Positions 16,992 to 25,461 of a stretch of 64,000 nucleotides of DNA are shown in pieces (within the stretch, counting starts at the first letter, position 1; every line of letters begins with the position of its first letter). A program made the translations under genes and the position numbers. The DNA is taken from positions 868,001-932,000 of the forward strand of contig NC_014012.1 in NCBI RefSeq assembly GCF_000091325.1, given 5' to 3'. A model generated the notes under the pieces. It saw only the letters and a program-made list of their open reading frames with translations. It was not told where the DNA came from and did not search any database. This stretch comes from Shewanella violacea DSS12. Lineage in GTDB: Bacteria; Pseudomonadota; Gammaproteobacteria; Enterobacterales; Shewanellaceae.

Positions 16992-17945
16992 ATGGCTGGA
17001 GCTAGCCTGTTAATGCTATTGGACGATATTACCGCCATCTTGGATGATGTGGCCTTGATGACTAAAGTTGCCGCTAAGAAGACGGTGGGAGTCTTGGGTG
17101 ATGATCTCGCCCTCAATGCCCAACAAGTATCTGGAGTCAGTGCCGATAGGGAGTTGCCGGTAGTCTGGGCTGTGGCCATGGGGTCATTGCGTAATAAATG
17201 TATTTTGGTGCCTGCGGCCCTATTGATCAGTGCCTTTATTCCTTGGTTGATAACGCCTCTGCTGATGTTTGGCGGGCTGTTTCTCTGTTTCGAAGGCTTC
17301 GAGAAGCTGCATCACTCCTACGAGAAAAGAAAGAATAAAGCCCAAGGTGGGGTTACTCTTGCTCAAGAAGTGGATGATGAGCCAGCGCAAGTTGTCGATG
17401 TCAAAGAATTCGAAGCCAAGAAAGTGAAAGGCGCCATACGTACCGACTTCGTCCTTGGGGCTGAAATCATTGCTATCACCTTAGGCGTAGTCGCCGAGAG
17501 TAGCTTTATGACTCAAGTTGTTACCCTTTCTATCGTCGCCTTTGTGCTGACTATTTGTGTTTATGGTTTAGTGGCCGGGATTGTCAGATTAGACGATGTC
17601 GGTCTCTATCTGAGTCGAAGGCAAGGAGAGGGTGTCTTCACCCGTTTCGGGCGCAAGTTTGGGCTTAACTTGGTGAAATCGGCTCCCTATTTAATGCGTG
17701 GACTGACCATAGTCGGCACTATCGCTATGTTTATGGTGGGGGGCGGAATTCTGACCCATGGCTTACATTGGGTCGGTAGCCAGATTGAAACCTTAGCGGC
17801 TCAGGCTGAGCAGCTCAGCCTTGTCGGACCGGTATTATCAATGTTGACCCCTAGCCTGTTAAATACTGTGTTCGGTATTTTTGTCGGCGCGCTAGCCTTG
17901 TTGCTGATGTCTTGGGGGCAAAAGCTAAAGTCGGCCACGACCTAA
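16992..17945 (+). CDS. yedI: DUF808 (YedI-like) inner membrane protein
   Basis: Integral membrane protein of 317 aa. The opening AGASLLMLLDDITAILDDVA and the DLALNAQQVSGVSADRELPVVWAVA stretch are diagnostic of the DUF808 family (E. coli YedI). Hydrophobic helices follow at about 73-95, 155-190, 230-255 and 285-310, with a charged loop (residues 110-145). Biochemical function is not known. The ATG follows AAGGGA. The stop is followed by a short run of hexanucleotide-like repeats (AAACCTAAAGCTAAAGCT). Confidence 0.9.
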   Translation: MAGASLLMLLDDITAILDDVALMTKVAAKKTVGVLGDDLALNAQQVSGVSADRELPVVWAVAMGSLRNKCILVPAALLISAFIPWLITPLLMFGGLFLCFEGFEKLHHSYEKRKNKAQGGVTLAQEVDDEPAQVVDVKEFEAKKVKGAIRTDFVLGAEIIAITLGVVAESSFMTQVVTLSIVAFVLTICVYGLVAGIVRLDDVGLYLSRRQGEGVFTRFGRKFGLNLVKSAPYLMRGLTIVGTIAMFMVGGGILTHGLHWVGSQIETLAAQAEQLSLVGPVLSMLTPSLLNTVFGIFVGALALLLMSWGQKLKSATT

Positions 17946-18124
17946 ACCCAAAACTAAACCTAAAGCTAAAGCTAGACCTTAAGTTTTAGTTGTTTAAATG
18001 TTTTAGTTTGTATCATCTATTGTGCGGCAGGTTAAATATTTGTAAGGTTTAACCTGTCTTAAGCAAACATAGTCCGACCAACTAATTAAAATACCAATGA
18101 GTCGGTAAGAAGATAGGGATATAG

Positions 18125-18751
18125 ATGAACAAAATAGCAGTAGGTTTAGCCTCAAGTTTAGTATTAGTTTCCGTGTTAGCCGCATGTGGCGGTGGTTCAG
18201 ATGACTCGGGCAGCACTCCTACGCCACCTCCGGCGCCAGCCCCTGACTTAGTTCAAAATTATTGTTATTTGATGAGCACTAGCATGGGGGAGATAAGCTT
18301 AGCTATCGACACCACGAATACGCCTATTACAGGTGAGAACTTTAAACAGTATGTGGATTCTGGTTTCTATGATGGCTTGATATTTCATCGTGTAGTGCAT
18401 CAGTTTGTCGTGCAAGGTGGTGGTTTTACACCGGATCTTGTGCAGAAAGAGACTAGAGGTCCCATTCAGAATGAAGCGAGTGTGGGGATTAGTAACTTGC
18501 GCGGCACCTTAGCCATGGCAAGAAGTAGCGCCGCTAATTCGGCCACTTCGCAGTTTTATATCAATACCGTAGACAATGTTAATTTAGATCAAGAGCACGC
18601 CTCTGATGGTGTGGGTTATGCCGTATTCGGTAAGGTGATTACTGGAATGAATATCGTCGACCAGATTGATATTGTCGATACCAATAACAGTATTCCAGTC
18701 GAAAATATCCTCATTAATAGTATTTCTGAGATGGCTTGCCCCGCGACATAA
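18125..18751 (+). CDS. Cyclophilin-type peptidyl-prolyl cis-trans isomerase lipoprotein
   Basis: Cell-envelope foldase of 208 aa. The lipobox VLAAC sets Cys21 as the lipidated residue, followed by a Gly/Ser/Pro linker (GGGSDDSGSTPTPPPAPAP). The cyclophilin domain spans about 45-205, with FDG-like YDGLIFHRVVHQFVVQGGGF, NLRGTLAMARS, SATSQFYIN and YAVFGKVITGM motifs carrying the usual Arg, Phe and Gln active-site positions. The ATG has AGGGA upstream. Its 3' end and terminator are duplicated downstream (18898-19036). Confidence 0.92.
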   Translation: MNKIAVGLASSLVLVSVLAACGGGSDDSGSTPTPPPAPAPDLVQNYCYLMSTSMGEISLAIDTTNTPITGENFKQYVDSGFYDGLIFHRVVHQFVVQGGGFTPDLVQKETRGPIQNEASVGISNLRGTLAMARSSAANSATSQFYINTVDNVNLDQEHASDGVGYAVFGKVITGMNIVDQIDIVDTNNSIPVENILINSISEMACPAT

Positions 18752-18760
18752 GCTTTTTTT

Positions 18761-18816
18761 ATCAAGTTATCAAGTTATCAAGTTATCAAGCCACCAAGCC
18801 ACCAAGCTATCAAGCC
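18761..18816. repeat. Seven-unit 8-bp tandem repeat (ATCAAGTT / ATCAAGCC)
   Basis: The units are ATCAAGTT three times, ATCAAGCC, ACCAAGCC, ACCAAGCT and ATCAAGCC. They lie between the cyclophilin stop codon and its terminator. A two-unit version is at 18995-19010 in the duplicated copy. Confidence 0.9.
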
Positions 18817-18841
18817 CAGTTTACGCTGGGCTTGTTTGTTT
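18812..18841 (+). terminator. Rho-independent terminator of the cyclophilin gene
   Basis: AAGCCCAG and CTGGGCTT pair around a short loop, followed by GTTTGTTTT. The left arm overlaps the last 8-bp repeat unit. Confidence 0.8.
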
Positions 18842-19005
18842 TAGCGTCTCAAGTATGGCTTTCGCTGCAAAGGTGAGTACTTGCTGTTGTCGACTAAATT
18901 GATATTGTCGATATCAATAAACAGTAAACCTCTGCAAGATATTGTGATTAATAGTATTTCTGAGATGGCTTGCCCCGCGACATAAACTTTTTCCATCAAG
19001 CCATC

Positions 19006-19036
19006 AAGCCCAGTTTACGCTGGGCTTGTTTGTTTT
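19006..19036 (+). terminator. Duplicate copy of the same terminator, overlapping the LysR stop codon
   Basis: Identical stem and T-rich tail to 18812-18841. It overlaps the last codons of the LysR gene on the opposite strand. Confidence 0.7.
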
Positions 19037-19902
19037 ATCATCTCAATCATGGCTTTCGCTGCAAAGGAGAGCACTTGTTCCTTGCGCCAAAACAGTGACA
19101 TCTTCCACCTCAAGTCTGAGCCGATAAGTGGCACTGAAACAATCCCTGCTACCCTGTGACGCTGGGCGATCATCTTAGGCAGTAACAAGTTGCCCGCACC
19201 TGCGGCGACTAAGGCTATGCCAAATTCTGCCTGACTAATTTTGGTGACATTTTTCGGTGTGAAACCTGCTTGCTCACAGCTTTCTAACACCATGCGATGT
19301 AGCGAGAAGCCGGATTCGAACATGATCTGTGGCTCGAGGGAGATCTGTTCGAGTCTCAGGGACTTCTCATTGGCTAAAACGTGATGCTTAGGCAAGATGA
19401 CGACCATAGGCTCATCACGTACCAAGATGCCTTCGAACTCTTTGTCCAGCGCTATTATGCCAGTGGCTAGCTCTATCTCTCCTTTAATCAAGGCCTCTTT
19501 TAGTTCAACAGAACCTCGGACTAATAACTCCATGTCTATCTTAGGATATGTATCTCGGTATTTTGCGATCACCGGAGCGAAGAGCTCGGCGCTGCCCAGT
19601 GGAGCCAAACCGAGTTTTAACTGCCCCAAGGTTAGCCCACGTTGGGCCGAGAGCTCATTGAGTAAGGTTTGTTTGTTGGCCAGTAAGGTTTGTCCATGGC
19701 GATATACCAGTTCACCGGCTGAGGTTAGCTTGACCCTAGTGCCTCGCTTACCGCGTTCGAGTAGGGTGACATCTAGTTCATGCTCTAATTGCTGAATAGC
19801 CTTTGATAGTGCTGGTTGAGTAATGTGTACCTTCTCTGAGGCTCTGGCGAAGCCGCCGGAGTCGACTATCTCAATTAGATAACGAATGACGCGTAGATCC
19901 AT
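19015..19902 (-). CDS. LysR-family transcriptional regulator (CidR-like)
   Basis: DNA-binding regulator of 295 aa. The winged helix-turn-helix covers residues 1-60 (LRVIRYLIEIVDSGGFARAS, THITQPALSKAIQQLE type). A type-2 periplasmic-binding-like effector domain occupies about 90-290. It is divergent from cidA-cidB, the arrangement of CidR-type regulators that control holin-like genes in response to pyruvate or acetate metabolism; that role is inferred from position. A dyad (GAAT...ATTC, 19919-19942) in the shared promoter region could be its operator. The last codons overlap the opposite-strand terminator. Confidence 0.88.
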   Translation of the reverse strand: MDLRVIRYLIEIVDSGGFARASEKVHITQPALSKAIQQLEHELDVTLLERGKRGTRVKLTSAGELVYRHGQTLLANKQTLLNELSAQRGLTLGQLKLGLAPLGSAELFAPVIAKYRDTYPKIDMELLVRGSVELKEALIKGEIELATGIIALDKEFEGILVRDEPMVVILPKHHVLANEKSLRLEQISLEPQIMFESGFSLHRMVLESCEQAGFTPKNVTKISQAEFGIALVAAGAGNLLLPKMIAQRHRVAGIVSVPLIGSDLRWKMSLFWRKEQVLSFAAKAMIEMIKQTSPA

Positions 19903-19916
19903 TTGTATAACCTATG

Positions 19917-19946
19917 GGAATGTATATTATAATTAATATTCATTTT
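19917..19946. promoter_or_regulatory. Candidate LysR operator between the regulator and cidA
   Basis: An A/T-rich dyad, GAAT-N16-ATTC with inner TATATTATAATTAATA symmetry, lies 15 nt upstream of the regulator start. LysR proteins usually bind T-N11-A dyads in such divergent intervals. The function is inferred. Confidence 0.35.
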
Positions 19947-20006
19947 TTTTATTCATAGTGCAAGTTTAAACTTGTTCTACAGCTTTTAAATGAGTTTATC
20001 CAAACT

Positions 20007-20507
20007 ATGTCAGTTTCTAGAGTCACCAAGCAGAGTGATACTAATTCCAATCTCACTAGGGCTAATATTCCCTTAGCCACCAAGAGTAATGGCAAACACA
20101 GAGTTATGCTACAGACCTTGGCACAGGTGAGTCTGTTTTGTCTGTTGGCGGTTATCTGCGTACAAGTCGAGCAATATTTTAATCTGCCTATCCCAGGCAG
20201 TGTCATAGGTCTGGCTATCGTCCTGGTACTCTTACTCACTAAGACGCTTCCTGAACCTGGGGTTAGCTTAGGTTCGGCCTGGTTGATCGGCGAGTTGCTG
20301 CTGTTTTTTATCCCTCCAGTAGTCTCAGTGATTAAATATCAAAGCTTATTTGAAAATTTCGGTGTACAGCTGGTAGTCGTGCTAGTGCTAGGGACGGTAT
20401 TTGTGTTGGTAGGGACAGGATTTGTGGTCGATCGTGTATTTCGTTTCGAGCGTAGAATGAACCATCAGCGTGTTCAGGCCCAGCAGATAAGAGAGATGGA
20501 AGGTTAA
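20007..20507 (+). CDS. cidA: CidA/LrgA family holin-like membrane protein
   Basis: Small inner-membrane protein (166 aa from this ATG) with four helices between residues 35 and 145. The signature NLPIPGSVIGLAIVLVLLL and ELLLFFIPPVVSVIKY segments are typical of CidA/LrgA. A basic C-terminal tail follows. The family is linked to murein hydrolase export, cell lysis and by-product transport. The first 33 residues are hydrophilic and atypical, and neither start has a strong ribosome binding site; ATG 20106 would give a standard 133-aa protein. It is directly joined to cidB. Confidence 0.85.
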   Translation: MSVSRVTKQSDTNSNLTRANIPLATKSNGKHRVMLQTLAQVSLFCLLAVICVQVEQYFNLPIPGSVIGLAIVLVLLLTKTLPEPGVSLGSAWLIGELLLFFIPPVVSVIKYQSLFENFGVQLVVVLVLGTVFVLVGTGFVVDRVFRFERRMNHQRVQAQQIREMEG

Positions 20508-21218
20508 ATGATGCCTATTTTCGAAGATACAGGTGCGGCCTTAGTAGGCGTTTTCAGTTTAGTCATGACACTAGCGTGTTATTTCGGCGCCAAATATGCC
20601 TATGATAAATATAAATTTTGGTGGTTGTCGCCCATCATGTTGGCACCTCTTGGGATTGTTTCTCTGGTGTTATTGCTGGATATTCCCCTGACTAGCTATT
20701 TTCAATTTAGTCAGCTGTTGACCTTGATGTTGACGCCTGCGGTCATCGCCTTCGCTGTGCCCATCTATCGTGAGCGGCATTTAATTGCTAAATATCCACT
20801 CACACTCTCTATAGGTGTGTTAGTCGGACTCTTCCTCGGCTTGCTCTCGTCTTGGGGCCTGTCTAAGTTAGTCTCACTACCACCTGAGTTATCTCAAAGT
20901 GTCTTGGTCCGTTTCGTTTCTACCCCTTTCGCCATGGAGGCAACATCGAGTTTTGGCGGCTTACCTGAGCTAACAGCCATGTTGGTTTTGCTTACCGGAG
21001 TATTAGGCATGTTAATTTGCGAGCCGATATTTAGGATGGCAAAGATTAACACATCTCTAGGAAAGGGCGCTGCGCTAGGAGCATCGGCTCACGGTGTTGG
21101 CGCTGCCAAAGCGTCAGAAATCGGCGAGGAGGAAGGAGTGGTTGCCAGCCTTACTATGATCTTTACTGGTATTGCTATGGTCATTATGGCGCCATTATTT
21201 AGCCTATTCCTTGTTTAA
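20508..21218 (+). CDS. cidB: CidB/LrgB family membrane protein
   Basis: Inner-membrane protein of 236 aa with about six to seven helices. Recognisable LrgB text includes PLTSYFQFSQLLTLMLTPAV, FVSTPFAMEATSSFGGLPEL and ALGASAHGVGAAKASEIGEEEG near the C-terminus. It partners CidA/LrgA. The ATG starts immediately after the cidA TAA, so the genes are translationally coupled. No clear terminator was found in the 320 bases downstream. Confidence 0.92.
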   Translation: MMPIFEDTGAALVGVFSLVMTLACYFGAKYAYDKYKFWWLSPIMLAPLGIVSLVLLLDIPLTSYFQFSQLLTLMLTPAVIAFAVPIYRERHLIAKYPLTLSIGVLVGLFLGLLSSWGLSKLVSLPPELSQSVLVRFVSTPFAMEATSSFGGLPELTAMLVLLTGVLGMLICEPIFRMAKINTSLGKGAALGASAHGVGAAKASEIGEEEGVVASLTMIFTGIAMVIMAPLFSLFLV

Positions 21219-21538
21219 AAAAAGGCACTTATGCTGACCATGCAAGCTGGCGATTAGCTGCTATGCCGAGTTCATTTTCAGGGGATTGCGCCTCCAGGGC
21301 CTCAAAAAACCATGACTTTGAAGTGATAAATAAAATAAATAGAGATTAGGTGCTAATTTTCTATTTATTTTGAAGCATCAGATCTGATTTTAGTATAAAA
21401 TTTGGCCCCAAAATCTGGTAGGGCCTACACTTTACTCTGTGAAATATTCACGGGGATAAAATAGCGTCCATTCCGTCTTTGGAATGAGTTGTTTCCTACC
21501 AAATTGACCTAATTAAATAACAATATGGGGACGGTCAA
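21219..21538 (+). promoter_or_regulatory. Gap and structured 5' leader of the phosphoribosyltransferase gene
   Basis: No gene. Two small hairpins precede the start codon: GTGAA-ATA-TTCAC (about 21439-21451) and CATTCC / GGAATG (about 21469-21486), followed by TTTCCTACC and a GGGGA ribosome binding site. The layout suggests a structured leader, but it does not fit a purine riboswitch well (see rejected items). Confidence 0.35.
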
Positions 21539-22105
21539 ATGTCAGATAAGCACTTTATTACAGCACAGGAATTGCTTGAAGATTCATTTCGCCTAGCGGC
21601 GCAGGTTTATGAAAGCGGTTTTCGTCCGCAATTTATCGTTGGGATCTGGCGTGGTGGTGCACCGATAGGAATCGCGGTGCAGGAATATTTTGATTTTAAA
21701 AAGGTTGAAACCGATCATATTGCGGTTCGTACCTCTTCTTATTATGGTATCGGCACCGACAAGCAGAGTAAGAACATCAAGGTTCATGGGCTGCATTATA
21801 TCGTCGAAAATGCCAATGCCGATGATGGTCTCTTGATTGTCGATGATGTGTTCGATTCAGGCCGCAGTGTTCAAGCTCTAAAAGATAAACTCAGTGAGCT
21901 GATGCGTCTGAATATGCCAAAAGATGTGCGTATAGCCTGTCCTTACTATAAGCCTAAGAACACTTCGGTGCCGTTAAAGCCTGATTACTTCATTCATGAG
22001 TCGGAAGAATGGTTAGTCTTTCCCCATGAAGTATCTGGATTATCTCCTGAGGAGATCCTCCAAGGTAAAGGCGATCTGGCTAATATTAAAGAGCTGTTCG
22101 TTTAA
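21539..22105 (+). CDS. Purine-type phosphoribosyltransferase
   Basis: Cytoplasmic enzyme of 188 aa that probably transfers phosphoribosyl from PRPP to a purine base such as hypoxanthine, guanine or xanthine. The PRPP loop is LLIVDDVFDSGRSVQALK at residues 98-115, and an early FIVGIWRGGAPIGIAV segment forms the pyrophosphate-binding part. The hood region (YYKPKNTSVPLKPDYF, EEWLVFPHE) recalls the xanthine-guanine/hypoxanthine group. Exact base specificity cannot be read from sequence. It is a single-gene unit with a strong terminator. Confidence 0.85.
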   Translation: MSDKHFITAQELLEDSFRLAAQVYESGFRPQFIVGIWRGGAPIGIAVQEYFDFKKVETDHIAVRTSSYYGIGTDKQSKNIKVHGLHYIVENANADDGLLIVDDVFDSGRSVQALKDKLSELMRLNMPKDVRIACPYYKPKNTSVPLKPDYFIHESEEWLVFPHEVSGLSPEEILQGKGDLANIKELFV

Positions 22106-22133
22106 GAGACGCCAGGCTTCAGCTTAAAATATG

Positions 22134-22167
22134 AAACCAGTGCATATTAATATGCACTGGTTTTTTT
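22134..22167 (+). terminator. Rho-independent terminator after the phosphoribosyltransferase gene
   Basis: AAACCAGTGCATATT pairs with AATATGCACTGGTTT in a nearly loop-free palindrome, followed by T7. Confidence 0.9.
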
Positions 22168-22214
22168 ATTGGGGGATCGAGCTGTCTTGGAAGCTATTCA
22201 AGCATCTGTGCTAG

Positions 22215-22427
22215 CTAGAGCTTATCTATCTGTTCACCGAGTTGATATGACTTATCAGTGACTATGGTCTCTAGGGTAGCTACACGCTCTTGTAGTCTGA
22301 CGAGTTCAGATTTAAGCACATCGACTTCGCTGGTATCGACACCGGCTTTTCTCAGGTTATATTCCTTAAATGCCTTCACTCCGAACACGGCGACGATGGC
22401 TACTGTGATGACTTCAAATAGTCCCAT
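22215..22427 (-). CDS. Small membrane-anchored coiled-coil protein (PspB-like layout)
   Basis: Protein of 70 aa with one N-terminal membrane helix (residues 2-18, GLFEVITVAIVAVFGVK) and a charged heptad-patterned C-terminus (VLKSELVRLQERVATLETIV). The organisation and the RVATLETIV text resemble PspB-type stress proteins, but there is no neighbouring pspA or pspC, so the role is open. Its start has GGAATTTGA-type sequence upstream. It appears monocistronic. Confidence 0.75.
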   Translation of the reverse strand: MGLFEVITVAIVAVFGVKAFKEYNLRKAGVDTSEVDVLKSELVRLQERVATLETIVTDKSYQLGEQIDKL

Positions 22428-22671
22428 ATTTCAAATTCCTTCTATGCTTTCTTTGCAACTCTGCTCGAGCTGATTCTAATTGTTGGTGTTGATTGATTGC
22501 TCATCATGATATAAGCATTGTAAAAGCAATCTTTATGCCATGAATAAACATCCTATCTTATCAAATGCTTAATGTATTTTCATGGGAGTAAAGTATCAAG
22601 TGTTAGTGCTTCTTACTAAACATTAATCATATAAACCAAGCTAGTCTTGACCAAGTTTACTCGCTTACTCG

Positions 22672-25296
22672 CTAGCGTAGCAGATGCTCCTTAATGGCGA
22701 CACATCTCAACTCGCTCTGGTGTGTTTGTAATAAGGCCTTTTGCGTCGTGGCCGAGAGTCCAGCCTGTTTATCTATGGTGCTTTTGAGCAGGGCTAGCCC
22801 CCTGTGATCACAGCGAGTAGGGAGTAAATATTGGCCATACAATTTCATGAATCGATCACTTTTACTCGCATCTAGCTGAGCCAGTGATTCGAGTCTCTGC
22901 TCTGAACTGGCTGAGTTCAATATTTTCTGCTCTCTTGGATACAGGTGAGCCATGGCGATACTGAGTGTCGAAAACGGCATATTGGTGTCATGTTGAATAT
23001 GAGTTAGCCAATAGCGTTTAATACCAGCCTCTGGCCTAGATACCTGGGCCGCGATGGCGGCATCTCGGCCTCGCGGGCTTTGGTCTCTATTTAGCTCTTT
23101 GTTTATGAGAGAGCGGCTGCCTAGATAGTCATAACGATTGAGTTGAGTGACTATTTTCCAGCGCATCTCTTGGTCTATCTTCAGCCCCTTGATGCTGGAG
23201 CTGCCAGCCAACAGTTTAGCTAGGTGGGTTAAGGAATCCGGGGTGTGTGAAAACTGAATATAAGCATCAAACCAGAGGTGTTGAATATTGGGATTTTCAT
23301 CGTTAACCATGGCCTTTCTCAGGCTCATCTGCTCTAAACCTTTCAGCGCCATATGAATGTAACTGCTGTGATTTTTCAGTATCAGCTCAAGGTCGGTTTT
23401 ACTCTGATTAAGATTGGTTAGCACCTGCTTAAGAATGACAGGCTCTTTCTCTTTGGGGAGATTAATGAAGACCACGTCTAGGTATTTATTTAATGCTAGC
23501 TCCCCATCGGATACGCTCTCCCACAGGCTCTGCCATAACATGGAGCGGAGCTGAGGTTCTGTGACCATATTGAGGTGCTGTTTCACCGTCTTGAGTGAAC
23601 GCTTATCTAGGCTCACTTTCACGTAGCCAGAATCGAGATAGTTAGGATAGACGAGATCCGGGCAGCGAGTACCGTTCAATTGCCTGACTCGTGTCCTCTC
23701 GCCCTTGTACACTAGGCTAATTGAGCGGACCCTATGAAGCTCGTTCCTGCCCTTAGTAAATAGTGCCAGTGTTATCTTCTGTTCTCTGAGCCTAGGGTGT
23801 TGCTTGCTGGCTGAAGATTGTAGAAGGGAAAACTCACTTACGCGGTTATTTTTACAGGTGAACTCAGCCTTTATGGTATTAACACCGGGAGTGGTAAACC
23901 AATCTTGCTGCCATTGAGTCAGGTCGTGTTTGTTATCTAGACTTAGGCTAGCAAAAAAGTCTGCAGCACTGACGTTTTTATTGGCAAATTTTGTCAGATA
24001 GTGTTGCAGGCCGAGTCTGAAATCTGGCTCAGCAATCAGCTGCTCGAGGCCCTGTAAAATAGCCTCACTCTTATGGACTCCGGCCGAAGGCAGTATTGAG
24101 GTATCACTGTGGTAGGTAAATAGCAGATCATCCACATAAGCCTTGGCCTTTATAGGGTCATAGAAGTGTTTCGAGTCTAGACTCTTATACCCTAGATGAG
24201 CCAAGGTCTTCTTGGTTATCAAAGAGCGCAAACTCATATTAAGCCTGCTTTCGTCCCAGATGTTCATGGTAACCAGGGCGCCAAACCATTGGGCGGTAAG
24301 GTTTGTCATGGTGGTTTTTATGATGGTTTTTTGTCGCTGTTGCAAGGGGGCTAAATGGTGAGTCATATTCTCACTTATGCTAGCTACCGCTGCGCTGGCT
24401 ATGGCGTCATCATTGGCCATCATAGGGCTGAGAACCATATCGAATTTGCTGAACGGATAGGGAGTGATTAAATACTCTTCCATGAAGCGGATCCCCTTAT
24501 CCATATCTTTAAACCAGATCTGTGGCGATATATCGTCTGCGATAGCTTGCCTAGAAAATAACCTAATCGGGTACTTTGACTTAGCTGTATCGTCTTTCCA
24601 GACCCGGTAGGGGCCGGCGTGTAGGGAAAACATATGCGGGCTTAATTTAGGGCTGCTGGGGAATTGCCACAGGTTTGACTCCAATGAGTCGATGACCTTC
24701 TGCTCCTTGACTGAGCTAATGACCAGCCAGGTTTTAGGCACTGTGACATTCAGGCTATAGCTGGCCTTAAGATCGGCTTGACTGAATAAGGGAAACATCA
24801 TGCTGGCATGATCGGCGCAGAAGTTGGATTCAAGATAGACCTTGCCATCTTTCGGGTCCATGAAGCGGACTAAGCCCATGCCCTGTGTTCCATAAGCCTG
24901 TGAGTAATTGATATCCACAGTGTTACTGCCCGATACTAAGGTACTCGGGCTTAAGATAACCGCCTTGCCGTTATATCTTGGGTATATTTTGTGCCCATTA
25001 ATCACAAAAGATTTTATGTTGGCCCTGAGTAGATCTAAGCTGAGTGGGGTACTGGTATCTGAGAGTTTAAATGTAATGCGTGTAGTACCATTGAAGTGCT
25101 CTGACTGAGTTAAATCTAAGCTTAGCTGATAACTGATTTCTGAGATGCGAGCGCTGCGAGACTTAGCTAAGGCTAGCTTATCGGCAGAAGATGAATCTAA
25201 TGAATTGCCATCGCCTACATTGGACTGGCTGGTGCTGTTACATGAGATAAGCAGCAGTGAGGTAAGGCAAAGCAGACAGGCACGCAGTAAATTCAC
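22672..25296 (-). CDS. M1-aminopeptidase-like lipoprotein lacking the zinc site (pseudoenzyme)
   Basis: Envelope lipoprotein of 874 aa with lipobox LLISC (Cys19). The overall plan matches M1 metallopeptidases: beta-sandwich (about 50-235), catalytic-type domain (240-480) and a helical C-terminal domain. In the conserved context before QWFGALVTM (336-344), the HELAH zinc motif is replaced by Thr331-Asn-Leu-Thr-Ala335. The third-ligand segment LNEGFA reads LNMSL, with Met354 for Glu, and no GAMEN exopeptidase motif is visible. It therefore should not bind zinc or cleave peptides. The frame is long and uninterrupted, arguing for a retained non-catalytic role. Confidence 0.8.
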   Translation of the reverse strand: MNLLRACLLCLTSLLLISCNSTSQSNVGDGNSLDSSSADKLALAKSRSARISEISYQLSLDLTQSEHFNGTTRITFKLSDTSTPLSLDLLRANIKSFVINGHKIYPRYNGKAVILSPSTLVSGSNTVDINYSQAYGTQGMGLVRFMDPKDGKVYLESNFCADHASMMFPLFSQADLKASYSLNVTVPKTWLVISSVKEQKVIDSLESNLWQFPSSPKLSPHMFSLHAGPYRVWKDDTAKSKYPIRLFSRQAIADDISPQIWFKDMDKGIRFMEEYLITPYPFSKFDMVLSPMMANDDAIASAAVASISENMTHHLAPLQQRQKTIIKTTMTNLTAQWFGALVTMNIWDESRLNMSLRSLITKKTLAHLGYKSLDSKHFYDPIKAKAYVDDLLFTYHSDTSILPSAGVHKSEAILQGLEQLIAEPDFRLGLQHYLTKFANKNVSAADFFASLSLDNKHDLTQWQQDWFTTPGVNTIKAEFTCKNNRVSEFSLLQSSASKQHPRLREQKITLALFTKGRNELHRVRSISLVYKGERTRVRQLNGTRCPDLVYPNYLDSGYVKVSLDKRSLKTVKQHLNMVTEPQLRSMLWQSLWESVSDGELALNKYLDVVFINLPKEKEPVILKQVLTNLNQSKTDLELILKNHSSYIHMALKGLEQMSLRKAMVNDENPNIQHLWFDAYIQFSHTPDSLTHLAKLLAGSSSIKGLKIDQEMRWKIVTQLNRYDYLGSRSLINKELNRDQSPRGRDAAIAAQVSRPEAGIKRYWLTHIQHDTNMPFSTLSIAMAHLYPREQKILNSASSEQRLESLAQLDASKSDRFMKLYGQYLLPTRCDHRGLALLKSTIDKQAGLSATTQKALLQTHQSELRCVAIKEHLLR

Positions 25297-25408
25297 AGCT
25301 TGGTTTCCGGCAGAAGAGGTATGAGCGGCAACACTAACCGATTTTGTGGCCGAGTGCGATAAGAAGCCAGCTTGTATTAGGTTTTATGCTATCTAGGCAT
25401 AGGGTTCA

Positions 25409-25438
25409 TAAAAAATGCCAGTCATCTAGACTGGCATT
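25409..25438 (-). terminator. Rho-independent terminator after lpoB
   Basis: On the minus strand AATGCCAGTC and GACTGGCATT pair around TAGAT-type sequence, followed by T6. It lies 24 nt past the lpoB stop. Confidence 0.88.
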
Positions 25439-25461
25439 GTTATTATTTAGCTTAGCTCGCG

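Larger units (their letters stand above)
18665..19068. repeat. Tandem duplication of the cyclophilin / LysR 3'-end junction
   Basis: The segment from ATTGATATTGTCGATA through the stop codon, terminator and GGCTTTCGCTGCAAAGG occurs twice: about 18665-18868 and 18898-19068. The coding-end offset is 234 bp and the terminator offset is 194 bp. The 40-bp difference equals five units of the 8-bp repeat between them (seven units in copy 1, two in copy 2). Copy 1 keeps the real cyclophilin end; copy 2 keeps the real LysR end. Confidence 0.9.

Noticed and set aside
21400..21538. Purine riboswitch before the phosphoribosyltransferase gene
   Set aside because: A TTTCCTACC segment and a P2-like hairpin are suggestive, but the third stem and kissing loops could not be drawn and the closing stem does not pair.
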